Positions 16,801-25,511 of a stretch of DNA of 64,000 bases are shown here, one piece after another (positions within the stretch are counted from its first letter, which is position 1; each line of letters starts with the position of its first letter). A model generated the notes under the pieces. It ran no database searches. It was given only the letters and a program-made list of their open reading frames with translations, and was not told the origin of the DNA. Position numbers and translations under genes: made by a program. Origin of the DNA: CAIYUC01 sp963682005 (GTDB lineage Bacteria > Bacteroidota > Bacteroidia > Bacteroidales > FEN-979); NCBI GenBank assembly GCA_963682005.1, contig OY820914.1:186001-250000 (forward strand), given 5' to 3'.

Positions 16801-19312
16801 CAAAACCTGGAAGAACCCTGTTTGTGGTTGCTGTAATGTTCGAAAGTAAAGAATAGGTAATGGTCGGGCCTGAAAGGTCAAGCTGGATAAAATTACCTGC
16901 ATCAGCACCGATATCTGTTGGTGTAAGGCCTGATCTCAGTTCGCTGTCGTAGTCGTCAGCAATGCTGGCAATGGCCATTCCCTGGCCTTCAACCGGAGTA
17001 GGATCAGCAGGGCTGATATGAAGGTTTGCATTTGATGAATTCCCATTCGGCCACAGGTACTGAGGGTTTGCAGACATGCTGTTACCATCCATTCCGACTG
17101 CACTCCTCCATGCATTCAGGTTGGCAACATCAGCACTGTTAAAATATCCGAAAACTCCGCTGGGCGCATAATAGACATTGAAGTTCATTGTCAGACCGGT
17201 TGGGTTGACAGTTGTTCCACCAACTTTTACAGCATAATGTTTACCGGTTGTTCCTCCGGTACGGGCATTATAGAATATGTTATTCTGATATACCCGGTTG
17301 TTGATCGTAACAAGGCTGTTAAAAGCGTATGTGTTGCCCGTCACCCCGGATGCAGTTCCGCCCACATAGATGCTGTTGAAATAAAGACTATTGCTTCCTC
17401 CTGCTTCATAAATACCATTCAACACATATCCTCCGCCCAGGGCAGTACCATCACTCTTTACACCGAGCTGGATCATGTTATTCCGGTAAACCCCGGTATT
17501 ACTTGTCGCATTTATGAACATGCCATAGATTCCGGCCGATGAACTTGTCGAACTCATTGAGAGGTTGTGAATAAAGTTCTTTTCACACATCATTGTACCA
17601 CCTGATCCGCTGACATAGATCCCGTTATAAACAACAGAAGCTGTTGCAGCTGTGCTCGAGAGATTATAAATATTGTTCTTCCTTACGATCTGTCCTGGTT
17701 TTGAATTTGAGCAGGAGATCCCGACAATAGCAGCCAGGTTTGTGCCAGTAGTATTCCCGGATGCACTTGTCAGATCCCTGATTGTATTGTTCTCAATTGT
17801 GGTAACTGCGATAGTTCCAGCATTCCTGATTCCAAGCATGTAAGATGCTGTATTTGTGGAAGTGGTCGTCCAGTTGGCACATGTATTATCATGAATATTC
17901 ACGGTTCCTGTTCCGGATCCGGGGATTGAGTAAATACCGACGAACTGATTGTAAAAATTAGTCCCTGCTGTTTGCAGGCTGTTAGGGGTAGTTATACTCC
18001 CGATTACATTCCCTGAAATGTCAAGATTTGCACTCAAAGGGTTAGAGGCAACATAGAACCCATAAATGGTATTATAGCCGGTTGTGCCTGTAAATGCACT
18101 TGTTAATGTCACCGAGCCAAAGTTATTGTTTTGTATTGAGCCCATTGGAGCCACTGAATAACAGCCCATTACATGACATCCTGTCAGGGTGCCGGCACCA
18201 ATGTTGAACTGTAGATTTCCAGTACCAGTTGCACTACCTATTGTATTTCCGGTAAGATTTACATTTCCTCCCGATAGCAGATATCCAAGGAATATGAATG
18301 ATCCTGCAGTTCCGGTTCCTGTTGTATTTAACTTGATATTTGAAATCGTATTATTTGAAATATTGATAGCATTGGAGGTTGATACAGTGTTATAAATTCG
18401 AATACAATAAATAAAATCCGAAATGGTGGTGGTGCCGTATGTCAATGGTGTTCCACCGCAAAGGGCTGATGTTCCTCCAATATAGTTGCCGGAAATGTTA
18501 TATCCGTCACCTACGGCTATGATCATAGCAAACCAGCCAACACCGGCAACGCTAGGAGTCATTGTGGTTTGCTCATAGATGCTGTTATTCACAATATTCC
18601 ATGCACTACACCCAGCATTGATGTAAATACATATCGTTGAAGTAGTCGCAGAATAAAAATTGAAAATATTACAATTTGAGATCGTAATATTGTTATTGGC
18701 CACTGCAGCGCTGTAACCATTGCCAAGGATAGGATAAACCGGCATTGTTGCGCCATCCCTTATATCGCAATTATCAATGGTATTGTCATCATTTCCTGTG
18801 ACAAGACCCCAGTCAAAAGTAATTGTACCCCATGTTCCGGTATTCACCCCCTTAACAATGCAATATTCAAATTCATTATTGGATGCATCATTGACGAAAT
18901 CGATGGTGAATGCGGCGGTATTGGTATTTTCGATAACAAGGTCTCTTGTAGTTCCTGATCCATTGACACGACCGTCAAAAACCACGAATTTACAGGCATC
19001 CATGGCGATTGTCCCGTCTGCACTGCTACTCGTTATCGACAAGCCTGAAACACCAGGCATGATGATGATATTTTCGTGAGCCGTTCCGATTGTAGGTGGA
19101 ACAAGAGGGAAGGTTTCAGTTGTACTTGTATAACCAGTTACAAGTTTCAGGATGATGTTTGCACTCAATCCCTGCGCTGTGATGTCAGCAAATGCTGCCG
19201 TCAGCGTGACATAGTCACCACCTGGTCCAACTGTTTTCGTCCCAGACAATTGACCAAAAGTAACGCTGCTGAAAAGCAATAATAATCCTAAAAATAGGTA
19301 ACGCTGTTTCAT
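13892..19312 (-). CDS. Giant secreted beta-helix protein with dockerin-like C-terminus
   Basis: 1806 residues from the ATG at 19312, which starts a clear signal peptide (MKQRYLFLGLLLLFSSVTFGQ). Two long right-handed beta-helix regions (about 25-800 and 970-1550), rich in NNT/NNI/SGN turns such as ISNNTISN and NVTGNSIYYNN, flank a linker with a YYKKS...YFVVAQD segment. The final 234 residues (13895-14596) are the shared cassette: KSLVVKVFLEGFY, KHRQSVETWS, and two expanded calcium loops ending DGYIDIFDNND and DGFVDIFDM, closing with MNTPPFPMKK. No enzyme active site or T9SS domain is seen. The N-terminus (LSGTKTVGPGGDY) and architecture make it a paralogue of the genes at 19852-24942 and 29841-40112. 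Likely a surface adhesin or polysaccharide-binding protein. Confidence 0.8.
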   Translation of the reverse strand: MKQRYLFLGLLLLFSSVTFGQLSGTKTVGPGGDYVTLTAAFADITAQGLSANIILKLVTGYTSTTETFPLVPPTIGTAHENIIIMPGVSGLSITSSSADGTIAMDACKFVVFDGRVNGSGTTRDLVIENTNTAAFTIDFVNDASNNEFEYCIVKGVNTGTWGTITFDWGLVTGNDDNTIDNCDIRDGATMPVYPILGNGYSAAVANNNITISNCNIFNFYSATTSTICIYINAGCSAWNIVNNSIYEQTTMTPSVAGVGWFAMIIAVGDGYNISGNYIGGTSALCGGTPLTYGTTTISDFIYCIRIYNTVSTSNAINISNNTISNIKLNTTGTGTAGSFIFLGYLLSGGNVNLTGNTIGSATGTGNLQFNIGAGTLTGCHVMGCYSVAPMGSIQNNNFGSVTLTSAFTGTTGYNTIYGFYVASNPLSANLDISGNVIGSITTPNSLQTAGTNFYNQFVGIYSIPGSGTGTVNIHDNTCANWTTTSTNTASYMLGIRNAGTIAVTTIENNTIRDLTSASGNTTGTNLAAIVGISCSNSKPGQIVRKNNIYNLSSTAATASVVYNGIYVSGSGGTMMCEKNFIHNLSMSSTSSSAGIYGMFINATSNTGVYRNNMIQLGVKSDGTALGGGYVLNGIYEAGGSNSLYFNSIYVGGTASGVTGNTYAFNSLVTINNRVYQNNIFYNARTGGTTGKHYAVKVGGTTVNPTGLTMNFNVYYAPSGVFGYFNSADVANLNAWRSAVGMDGNSMSANPQYLWPNGNSSNANLHISPADPTPVEGQGMAIASIADDYDSELRSGLTPTDIGADAGNFIQLDLSGPTITYSLLSNITATTNRVLPGFATITDPSGVNFASGTSPRLYYKKSTDANAYLGNTSADNGWKWVETGSGSSPASFTINYALLYNSLGGAGVVASGDQIQYFVVAQDLLPTPNVSINQGAFSVYPSTVALTASAFPVGGFINSYFICTAIPAIVNVGVGQPYTTLTADDAQGFFRAVNRSVLNSNVTVNITSDLTEPGTIALLQWAEEGTGTYTMSIVPDASTLRTISGTAVAAGSAMIPIAGADRLIIDGGTGKNLLFRNTNATAANTGPTIQWYNGSLNCTLTQTIVENNGTTGYGELLVSAGVNNVTISGNDIRDATGGTTGRTLYAIAGNSLTTTINIVNNNISNFTGYGILLSVVADGCNVTGNSIYYNNATIPTATQTCVGVFSGGGHTVSNNYLGGQAPICGGSPWVNSGAVSWYGLNLGMSPTSPASSIQGNVIKNLSLTSTGAAAFDGIYASSGIVNIGTVTGNVIGDVSTPNSITSTGTSGLWAIYANTSATIANNIIANMTATSATPSNVYGIRIQADFPIVVEKNQIYNIGATNPSAVSTGPTAGVMVYGSLAGMSNTYRLSNNVISLGHGISNDIMFVGFWDYNTGTKADYYYNSVSIGGATTTGTNGGAFALYKMSTSVNTIKDNSFSCSRTGWGNYTIVAIYDGFVSDYNDLYNIYPDSVGVYGNFVYNLRDWQTVTGGDTHSISADPLYTSSGNLLPTTGSPLIGVATPLPGIVETDILNNPRNALNPTMGAYELAPPVTTKSLVVKVFLEGFYDVPTGVMNKTQDVNPDDFTQFDKWPLNHVDTISVLLVEDLITWPDPIPYNYEAHGKFIDMDGTITITDIPGALSGNYFIVIKHRQSVETWSAAPVSFAGSAITYDFTIAASQAFGNNQKDVDEGGIFGLWGGDVTSMFGPQDGYIDIFDNNDVFNLAQLAAFGYIPEDLTGFAPAGGTGPDGFVDIFDMALVFNNMQQAIGMNTPPFPMKKSPNKHTGTIR

Positions 19313-19417
19313 AATGGTTGGTTGGTTTAGGTGAATTGTTATGTTTTTTAAAAAATAATATCTGATATTCAATAATATACTTATTCCTCAAGTAATCAGG
19401 AAAATTTTTATGGTTGT

Positions 19418-19425
19418 CAAATATA
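19418..19425 (-). promoter_or_regulatory. -7 box for the first beta-helix giant
   Basis: The minus strand reads TATATTTG 105 bases before the ATG at 19312, in an A/T-rich leader. The consensus match is exact but there is no -33 TTG at standard spacing. Confidence 0.45.
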
Positions 19426-19851
19426 AAAAAAGTTTATTTGAAAAAAAAATTGCATCTTATTTTCTTTAATTTTCACATAATCAATTTTCCTAAACCACCT
19501 GAATTTCCGTGCCCTTCAAATAAGAATATAAAATTAAAAATCTCTTGCCGGGGCTCCCGCCCAACTGTTTATTGCCCAGGAAAAATCATCCGGGATCCAT
19601 TCTTCCTGAGATTATCAGGCGCCTCAGCATAACAATAATTTTCACCGGTCATTTCCATTCCCTTATGGGTAAAAAAGTGAGACAATGACCAAACGGCCAT
19701 CATCTCACCTGCCCACAAATTCACCACTAACCAAAATGGTGTTTCTTTATTCCTGTTGGCTTTTGGCCGACTAACCCCGTTAGTTTCATGTTCAAACTTG
19801 AAGACCCTGTCAAGGTCCGGGACGCTGACAGGGTCCAAAATATTTTACCCG
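19426..19851. other. Intergenic stretch, no convincing gene; palindrome at 19803-19835
   Basis: About 425 bases between two giant genes. GACCCTGTCA (19803-19812) and TGACAGGGTC (19826-19835) form a 10-base perfect stem with an inner GTCC/GGAC helix, just after the stop of the minus-strand gene ending at 19852. It may end transcription or be a dispersed intergenic palindrome. An 89-codon minus-strand frame (19569-19838) spans the palindrome and looks like chance coding. Confidence 0.5.
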
Positions 19852-22503
19852 TTATTTTTTCCCCGGGTTCGGAGGAGTGTTCATTCCGATAGCCTGCTGC
19901 ATATTGTTAAAAACAAGGGCCATGTCGAAGATATCAACAAAACCGTCAGGACCGATCCCTCCTGCCGGTGAAAAGCCGGTCAGATCCTCGACAACATACC
20001 CATGACCTGCTGCCTGTGCCAGGTTGAATACAGCATTATTATCAAAGATATCTATATAGCCATCCTGGGTTCCGGACATACTGCTCACATCTCCTCCCCA
20101 GAAACCATAAGGACCACTTTCACTGAGGGACTTCTGATTATTTCCATAGGCCTGGGAAGCGGCTGTGGTAAAATCATAATTAATGGTATTGCCCGCAAAT
20201 GAAACAGGCACTGCGCTCCATGTCTCAACGCTCTGACGATGTTTGACCACGATGTAATAATTACCTGATAAAGCCGGGGGAATAGTGCTCAATGAAACAT
20301 TGCCGTCAGTATTGATGAACAGGGAATGAGATTGGAAAACGACAGGCCATGGATCAACAGCTTCAGCCAATTCAATACTGAGCGTGTCTGCATGATTGGA
20401 AGGCCATTTATCAAACTGGGTTACACCATCGGGTGTGACTGTCTGAGCTTTGTTCATCATTCCACTGCCCTCATCATAGAATCCTTCCAGGAAGGCTTTT
20501 ATGTTGAGGGTTTTATTTCCTGATAGTGTTGTGAACGTCATGTCCTCTCCATATATGGTCAATCCGCTGTTGGTAATGCCACGAGCCCTGAAATGGTAGG
20601 TGGTGCCTGACTCCAGGCCGGCAACAGTTGCGACCATGAACAGTTCCGTAGAACCAGTGATTGATACCGGATCGCCTGAAATACTATTGCCATAAGCGGT
20701 TGTCAGACCATAGTCAAAATATGTATTGACAGTATCGTTCAAAGCATTGACAGTTCCGTAAATAAAGGCTGAGGTTAGTGTGATATCGCCTGAATTGACA
20801 GTAAGTACTATCGGATGTGCAACAAATTCATAAGCTCCCATATCCGGGGGATTTGTGCGAAGCACATTCGTGATGTCTGTTGGTGTTGCAGAAAGGTAGA
20901 ATCCCTTATTGTTCAATGCGGATGCCGTTGGCAAAAGGTAGGAAGGTGCGGTGAAGGCAGGATCGATGGTAAGTGTGTTCCTGTCCATTCCTGTTACTGC
21001 CTGCCAGCCGACTAATGTCGGCTGATCTGTTCCGTTGATCATCCCTATATTCGGACCAATCCCGTCAATATAGTAATCATTGTAATCGAGTGCCGAGAAA
21101 CAGGTTGGGGTATTCGTTACAATGGCATAGGTTTTTGAAGCAGGTGTTCCCGAAGAAGGCTGCATTGAATTTTTCAGGATATTGTCGCGAATATCTATAC
21201 CCGTAACGACATTTGTACTTCCGTTCCCCCAGATCGCGATGCATGATGAAATCACGTTGGCAGAGGATGACAACGTATTTCCTGACAAATTAATCGAATT
21301 ATGGTAAATATGCATGTTCCCACCGGAAAAGATAAGAATTCCATATGGATTTTGCGAATTGATGCCCAAACTGGAACCTGAACCAAAAATATTATAGAAC
21401 ACATTGTTGGTGATCTCTGTGAGCGATGTGGCTTCTGCACCATAGTAAATTCCCAGGGGCCCCGAAGAAATGCCATACCAGTCGTGGATAATATTCTTGT
21501 TGACTTTCAGGTTTGTGACATAGGGATTTACCATGATCCCCATTATGGATTGTGGGAAAACAGTATTCCCTGTTACCGGACCAATGATCTCATTTCCTTC
21601 GATCAGCACGTTGTTGCAGTAGGAAGACAAGGTTATTCCCCTGTTCATCACAAAATTCGTTGCAGTCATCGATCCTATCGTGTTGTTTGTGATCCTGATA
21701 TTGTTTGCAGGACCGGTCAGGGCGCCTCCGAGCTGGATTCCGGTGGCTGCACTGTTGATCGTATTGTTATCGATAACCACATTGTTATACCCTGAATTGC
21801 CTGAAATGCTGTAGAAGACAATTCCCTGCGCGTTGTAAACCATTTCCTGGTGGGCCTGAAGCACACAATTCTTTATGGTGATATTGGATGCTCCGACGAT
21901 TCCATTATTGTATAAGCCTATCGGTGCTGCAAAGCCACTGGAAGCAGTATTCCTCAACGTAAGGCTACGATCACTTCCACCAACGGAGTTTGAACCGTCA
22001 AAGATCACATATTGAACTCCGTTCAATGTTATTAGGCTTCGGGACCCTGCCGCATATGTACCCAGGTACGAATAATCAAATACCGGAGTAGCTCCGGGTG
22101 CAGGTTTGATGGTCAGGGTGTTTAATTCACTCGAACCAGGGTTCTGGTTGATGATCATGGGCAGATACTCCCCCGGGTAGTTGTTATCCGTCAACAGCAA
22201 TGTGACCGGGCAAGAGATTTCTTTATTATTAATATCATTGATCGCTTCTGTGAGCGTCTGGTAATTCTGACCGATACCTACCGTATACGTACCGCAGATA
22301 CTGGGTATAATGAAATACTTATAAGGTGTAGTCGGGGCTGTTGAACAAGCCGGAGGGTTTGCTGTGAAGCCGGAAGCACCAACTATAGGGTAAGAGCCGG
22401 CATTGGGTGTTATATAACTATCCTGGGCAATGATAAAATAATAGATCGTATCAATGGTGGCGACACCTCCTCCGAAACTGAAGCTGTACTTGTCACTGCC
22501 AAT
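19852..22503 (-). CDS. Beta-helix giant, C-terminal part after an in-frame stop
   Basis: The open frame continues, without frameshift, directly after the TGA that ends the piece at 22504-24942. The first ~100 codons (GSDKYSFSFGGG, YYFIIAQD, VGIGQNYQTL) align with the uninterrupted linker of the paralogue at 13892-19312, so they belong to the same protein. A second beta-helix region follows, then an Fn3-like domain (LTSAFIYGTVNALNDT) and the 220-residue dockerin-like cassette (19855-20514), ending MNTPPNPGKK. It has no signal peptide or good start of its own; the first internal starts are a TTG at 22200 and an ATG at 22158. If the stop is real, this piece is probably not exported. Confidence 0.65.
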   Translation of the reverse strand: MGSDKYSFSFGGGVATIDTIYYFIIAQDSYITPNAGSYPIVGASGFTANPPACSTAPTTPYKYFIIPSICGTYTVGIGQNYQTLTEAINDINNKEISCPVTLLLTDNNYPGEYLPMIINQNPGSSELNTLTIKPAPGATPVFDYSYLGTYAAGSRSLITLNGVQYVIFDGSNSVGGSDRSLTLRNTASSGFAAPIGLYNNGIVGASNITIKNCVLQAHQEMVYNAQGIVFYSISGNSGYNNVVIDNNTINSAATGIQLGGALTGPANNIRITNNTIGSMTATNFVMNRGITLSSYCNNVLIEGNEIIGPVTGNTVFPQSIMGIMVNPYVTNLKVNKNIIHDWYGISSGPLGIYYGAEATSLTEITNNVFYNIFGSGSSLGINSQNPYGILIFSGGNMHIYHNSINLSGNTLSSSANVISSCIAIWGNGSTNVVTGIDIRDNILKNSMQPSSGTPASKTYAIVTNTPTCFSALDYNDYYIDGIGPNIGMINGTDQPTLVGWQAVTGMDRNTLTIDPAFTAPSYLLPTASALNNKGFYLSATPTDITNVLRTNPPDMGAYEFVAHPIVLTVNSGDITLTSAFIYGTVNALNDTVNTYFDYGLTTAYGNSISGDPVSITGSTELFMVATVAGLESGTTYHFRARGITNSGLTIYGEDMTFTTLSGNKTLNIKAFLEGFYDEGSGMMNKAQTVTPDGVTQFDKWPSNHADTLSIELAEAVDPWPVVFQSHSLFINTDGNVSLSTIPPALSGNYYIVVKHRQSVETWSAVPVSFAGNTINYDFTTAASQAYGNNQKSLSESGPYGFWGGDVSSMSGTQDGYIDIFDNNAVFNLAQAAGHGYVVEDLTGFSPAGGIGPDGFVDIFDMALVFNNMQQAIGMNTPPNPGKK

Positions 22504-24942
22504 TCACGTTCCCGGAACATACGTCCAGGTCCCGGTCGAATTTCTTCTCCAGCAAACCTGCGGTAACCCGATACCTGAAGTTGGCACACCATGCCCGTCG
22601 CTGATTGTTGCGATGAGTGTCCTGTTTTCAAGTGATGATGTGTTCATCAGTGGAGTATAAACGATAGATGGAGAAGTTACATCATTGGGAATGCCGGCAA
22701 ATTCATCAGCACCCAGATCCGGTGCCATGGCTGGATACCCGGGATTATCGGGATATCCGGCATTCGGATACCTTGCATCATTGTCGAAATCAGTTCCGAC
22801 ACTATACGGCGTTAAAATTAGCGTACCGGCGCTTTCACATTGTGTGGCAACATCTGTCTTTAAATGAAGATCATAAGGGGTTGTAGCAACATTGACAAAC
22901 GGAGGATTTTCTGTCACCGACTGAAGTTCACGCGGAGTGACAAGGGATTTATAATCATTAAGAGTCATGGCGGAAGTTGCACCATCATAGAATATTACCC
23001 TGCTGGGTCCCGGTGTTCCCGCATAATAGTTATTGTTGTTTGTTGCCATCCCGAAATTTGCAAACCCTGCGGAGGAGAATCTTATTGCAACAGTTTTCCC
23101 TGATCCGTTCGGAGTTGAGGTATTGACAACTATATTATTCCTGATATCATAACTCTGGGCTGATGTACCCACATAGAATCCCGCTGTGTTGAAATTCGTG
23201 CCCGTTGAAGCAGCATTCAGATAAACAGTGTTGTAATAGCAACCAAGTGTATTGACAGAACCTCCTGATATATTTATGCCGTATATCGAGACGGATGTGG
23301 ATGATGAAATCGGGGTTTTCAATTCCGATATATAATTGTTATAAACATACATATCACCCAGAGTGCTCTGGCTCGATAAATTGATACCATAAATTATCCC
23401 TGTTGCATAATTTGCAGTCAGGTTCTGAACTTTATTGTTATAAACTGAAGTCGGGCCTCCGTTGCCTGTGTAGATACCATACATACTTCCATTGCATGAG
23501 AGGTTTGAAATTGTATTACCATAGATGGTTTTCTGGTTTTGGGAAGCCAATACATACAATACATTGACTGTGCCGCTAGATGATGTTGAGTTGTTGCTGA
23601 TGGTGTTATTGTAACAGTTCATGGCCAGTCCATAACCGCCCGGTGAGATGTATGTTGTTCCTGCCGATACATTGGCGGATTGTAACCGGACGTTTCCTGT
23701 CACCGAGTTCCCGTAAACGTTTAAATTGCCCTGGACCACCGCATTGCCGGCAAGTCCTGTCCTTGTATACATATACTGAATTGTACCCTGAGCCGTTGCC
23801 GTTGCCGATCCAAATGTATTATTTGTGATCTGGTTGTTAAAAACATTCAGATTCGTACAGCCACCATTATCGGAAAAAAGCATGTTGCAGGCCACATTTC
23901 CGGCGTTTGCATAAGTGCAACCAGTGATCGTATTGTCATGAATGCTGATCAGGTTGCCTGAGCCCGCGGAACCCATGGTAACATAAATTGCATGAAAAGG
24001 TCCGATGCCGCCATATTGAACTGATACAGTATTATGGTGAAGGTCAAGATTTCCATTGGCCGTTGTTGATGCATTGATGCCATAAAAAGCTATGGTGCTG
24101 CTTGTCGTTGATGCCAGACCGCTGATGGTGGTGTTTGCGATCGTGAGGTGATCCTGGTATATCGTGAAAATTCCGTAGGGTATAATTCCTCCGCCTCCCA
24201 GGTTGGAAATAGTGTTGGCTCCCTCATTCCCGATCTCATTGAACTGGTCGTAGTAAAACTTGAGGCTGGTATCGTTAAATCCTGTAATAGAGATGCCTGT
24301 GTAAACATTTGTAATTGTCAGTCCGTAAAATTTATTATATGAATTTTCACCATCCGTAGATGTGGCGGTCAGCGTTACAGTAGGAGCAGCCAACGTAAAA
24401 TTGGGAGAATAAATAGCAATAGTGGCAGCATTGGTCTTATTCATGGTAATATGGCAGTTTGCTATTGTATTATGCTGTGAACCATCGGTACCGGAAGTTC
24501 TCAGGAGAGCAAACCCCCACTCCATTTGTGTGGCTCCGCTGGTATTCAATGCATTCTCCTGGATGTCAATTCCGTTGAAGGTAATATAATCCGAACCGGA
24601 TAAACAGAAAATATAATCGTATACCCCGGTTCCCGAAGCGGCAGTCACCAAATAATTTGCCCCATCTCCGCTAAGCTGGAAAACCACAGGAGCAGTTGCA
24701 GTACTCTCGAATCCGACAGGTAAGCTGATAAGGCCATTGGACGGGGAAAGGAATGTCTCCGATCCTCCCGCAATAACATTGAATGTTACACCCGGTGCCG
24801 CAACACCTTTGACGTTCAGATCGGCAATTGCTTCTCTGATCGTACCATAATCGCCGGGAATAGATTTTGGTCCCGACAATTGTCCAAATGATAACCCACT
24901 GATTATCAAAAAAAGTATCAGTGTAAAAATTGTTCTTTTCAT
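22504..24942 (-). CDS. Beta-helix giant, N-terminal part ending at in-frame TGA
   Basis: 812 residues from the ATG at 24942, with signal peptide MKRTIFTLILFLIISGLSFG. The N-terminus SIPGDYGTIREAIADLN and the whole first beta-helix (to about residue 745, ending DLGADEFAGIP) closely parallel the first ~770 residues of the 3423-residue paralogue at 29841-40112. The frame stops at TGA (22506-22504) inside a linker, after WTYVPGT; the same frame stays open for 883 more codons. With the stop read through, the product would be about 1695 residues and have the same helix-linker-helix-cassette plan as its neighbour. Either a recent nonsense mutation or a sequencing error; as it stands the gene is broken and lacks its C-terminal cassette. 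Confidence 0.7.
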   Translation of the reverse strand: MKRTIFTLILFLIISGLSFGQLSGPKSIPGDYGTIREAIADLNVKGVAAPGVTFNVIAGGSETFLSPSNGLISLPVGFESTATAPVVFQLSGDGANYLVTAASGTGVYDYIFCLSGSDYITFNGIDIQENALNTSGATQMEWGFALLRTSGTDGSQHNTIANCHITMNKTNAATIAIYSPNFTLAAPTVTLTATSTDGENSYNKFYGLTITNVYTGISITGFNDTSLKFYYDQFNEIGNEGANTISNLGGGGIIPYGIFTIYQDHLTIANTTISGLASTTSSTIAFYGINASTTANGNLDLHHNTVSVQYGGIGPFHAIYVTMGSAGSGNLISIHDNTITGCTYANAGNVACNMLFSDNGGCTNLNVFNNQITNNTFGSATATAQGTIQYMYTRTGLAGNAVVQGNLNVYGNSVTGNVRLQSANVSAGTTYISPGGYGLAMNCYNNTISNNSTSSSGTVNVLYVLASQNQKTIYGNTISNLSCNGSMYGIYTGNGGPTSVYNNKVQNLTANYATGIIYGINLSSQSTLGDMYVYNNYISELKTPISSSTSVSIYGINISGGSVNTLGCYYNTVYLNAASTGTNFNTAGFYVGTSAQSYDIRNNIVVNTSTPNGSGKTVAIRFSSAGFANFGMATNNNNYYAGTPGPSRVIFYDGATSAMTLNDYKSLVTPRELQSVTENPPFVNVATTPYDLHLKTDVATQCESAGTLILTPYSVGTDFDNDARYPNAGYPDNPGYPAMAPDLGADEFAGIPNDVTSPSIVYTPLMNTSSLENRTLIATISDGHGVPTSGIGLPQVCWRRNSTGTWTYVPGT

Positions 24943-24970
24943 GGTGGTTGATTTTTGGTTAAACATTGAT

Positions 24971-25153
24971 TTACTTATTTTCTGGTTTACTTTTTCTGTT
25001 CCCTGGTTTGCGTTTGACTTTTACCTCCTGTTCAGAAACCGGCCCGGTCATAGAGTTTTTCAGTTTTCTCAGGATCTCATTCTCCTCCTTTTTCCGTCCG
25101 ATCAGTTCTTCAAGTTCGTTTTTCCAGGATTCCGTTTTCGGTTTGTTTTTCAT
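24971..25153 (-). CDS. Small highly charged protein, function unknown
   Basis: 60 residues from the ATG at 25153; 28 bases separate its stop from the next gene's ATG. The sequence is Lys/Glu-rich with a likely amphipathic helix or short coiled coil (NELEELIGRKKEENEILRKL) and a basic tail (KVKRKPGNRKSKPENK). No signal peptide or known domain. Support for a real gene is a consensus promoter (25193-25222) placed correctly for this ATG but downstream of longer alternative starts. It would be co-transcribed with the beta-helix giant. It could instead be leader sequence without a function. Confidence 0.4.
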   Translation of the reverse strand: MKNKPKTESWKNELEELIGRKKEENEILRKLKNSMTGPVSEQEVKVKRKPGNRKSKPENK

Positions 25154-25192
25154 TCTTTCCTTGCTAAAAATTGTCGTTGTAGTTTCTGTGAC

Positions 25193-25222
25193 CAAAACTA
25201 AAATCGAAAATCAAAAAGTCAA
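25193..25222 (-). promoter_or_regulatory. Consensus promoter for the small ORF and broken giant
   Basis: On the minus strand, TTG (25222-25220), 19 bases, TAGTTTTG (25200-25193). The predicted transcript start near 25187 lies 35 bases before the ATG at 25153. Confidence 0.6.
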
Positions 25223-25232
25223 TATAAATATG

Positions 25233-25351
25233 CCTTACAAATGATGTACAGGCACCTTACAAAGTATACATAAGGTAAATCAGCGGCTGGAAAACGCCTG
25301 GAAAAATGCGCCTTATAAACCTGGTTACCCGATCCTTAACGCAGTGTAAGG
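25233..25351. promoter_or_regulatory. Cluster of CCTTA half-sites, possible operator region
   Basis: CCTTAC or CCTTAT occurs at 25233, 25255 and 25311, and inverted at 25270-25275 and 25346-25351. Two inverted pairs result: CCTTA-N11-TAAGG (25255-25275) and CCTTA-N8-TAAGG (25334-25351). They lie just upstream of the promoter at 25193-25222. The unequal spacing makes a dimer site uncertain. Otherwise the 25204-25511 stretch shows no gene. Confidence 0.3.
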
Positions 25352-25511
25352 TATGATAAAAAGAATAAAGGTGCTTTAAGATCAAAATTCAGACCTGAAG
25401 ATGAAAAAAGAAATGAAAGCCATACGGTCGATGACGACAAAAACTGAAAGGAAGTGCTGCCGGGTGAAAAATTTTCATCCCGCCCACCGTTATCCTTTTT
25501 ATTCAGGCCCG

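Noticed and set aside
19569..19838. An 89-codon minus-strand frame between two giant genes.
   Set aside because: It runs through a palindrome and has no family motif, signal peptide or promoter; composition looks non-coding.
22504..22506. The TGA could encode selenocysteine.
   Set aside because: TGA is used as a normal stop by other genes here (for example murL and hpdA). No selenocysteine-type motif or SECIS-like hairpin was seen after it, and the protein is a beta-helix without redox residues.
24941..25244. Plus-strand frames of 86-92 codons opposite the small charged protein.
   Set aside because: They are Phe/Ser-rich shadows of Lys/Glu codons on the minus strand and have no promoter in their direction.
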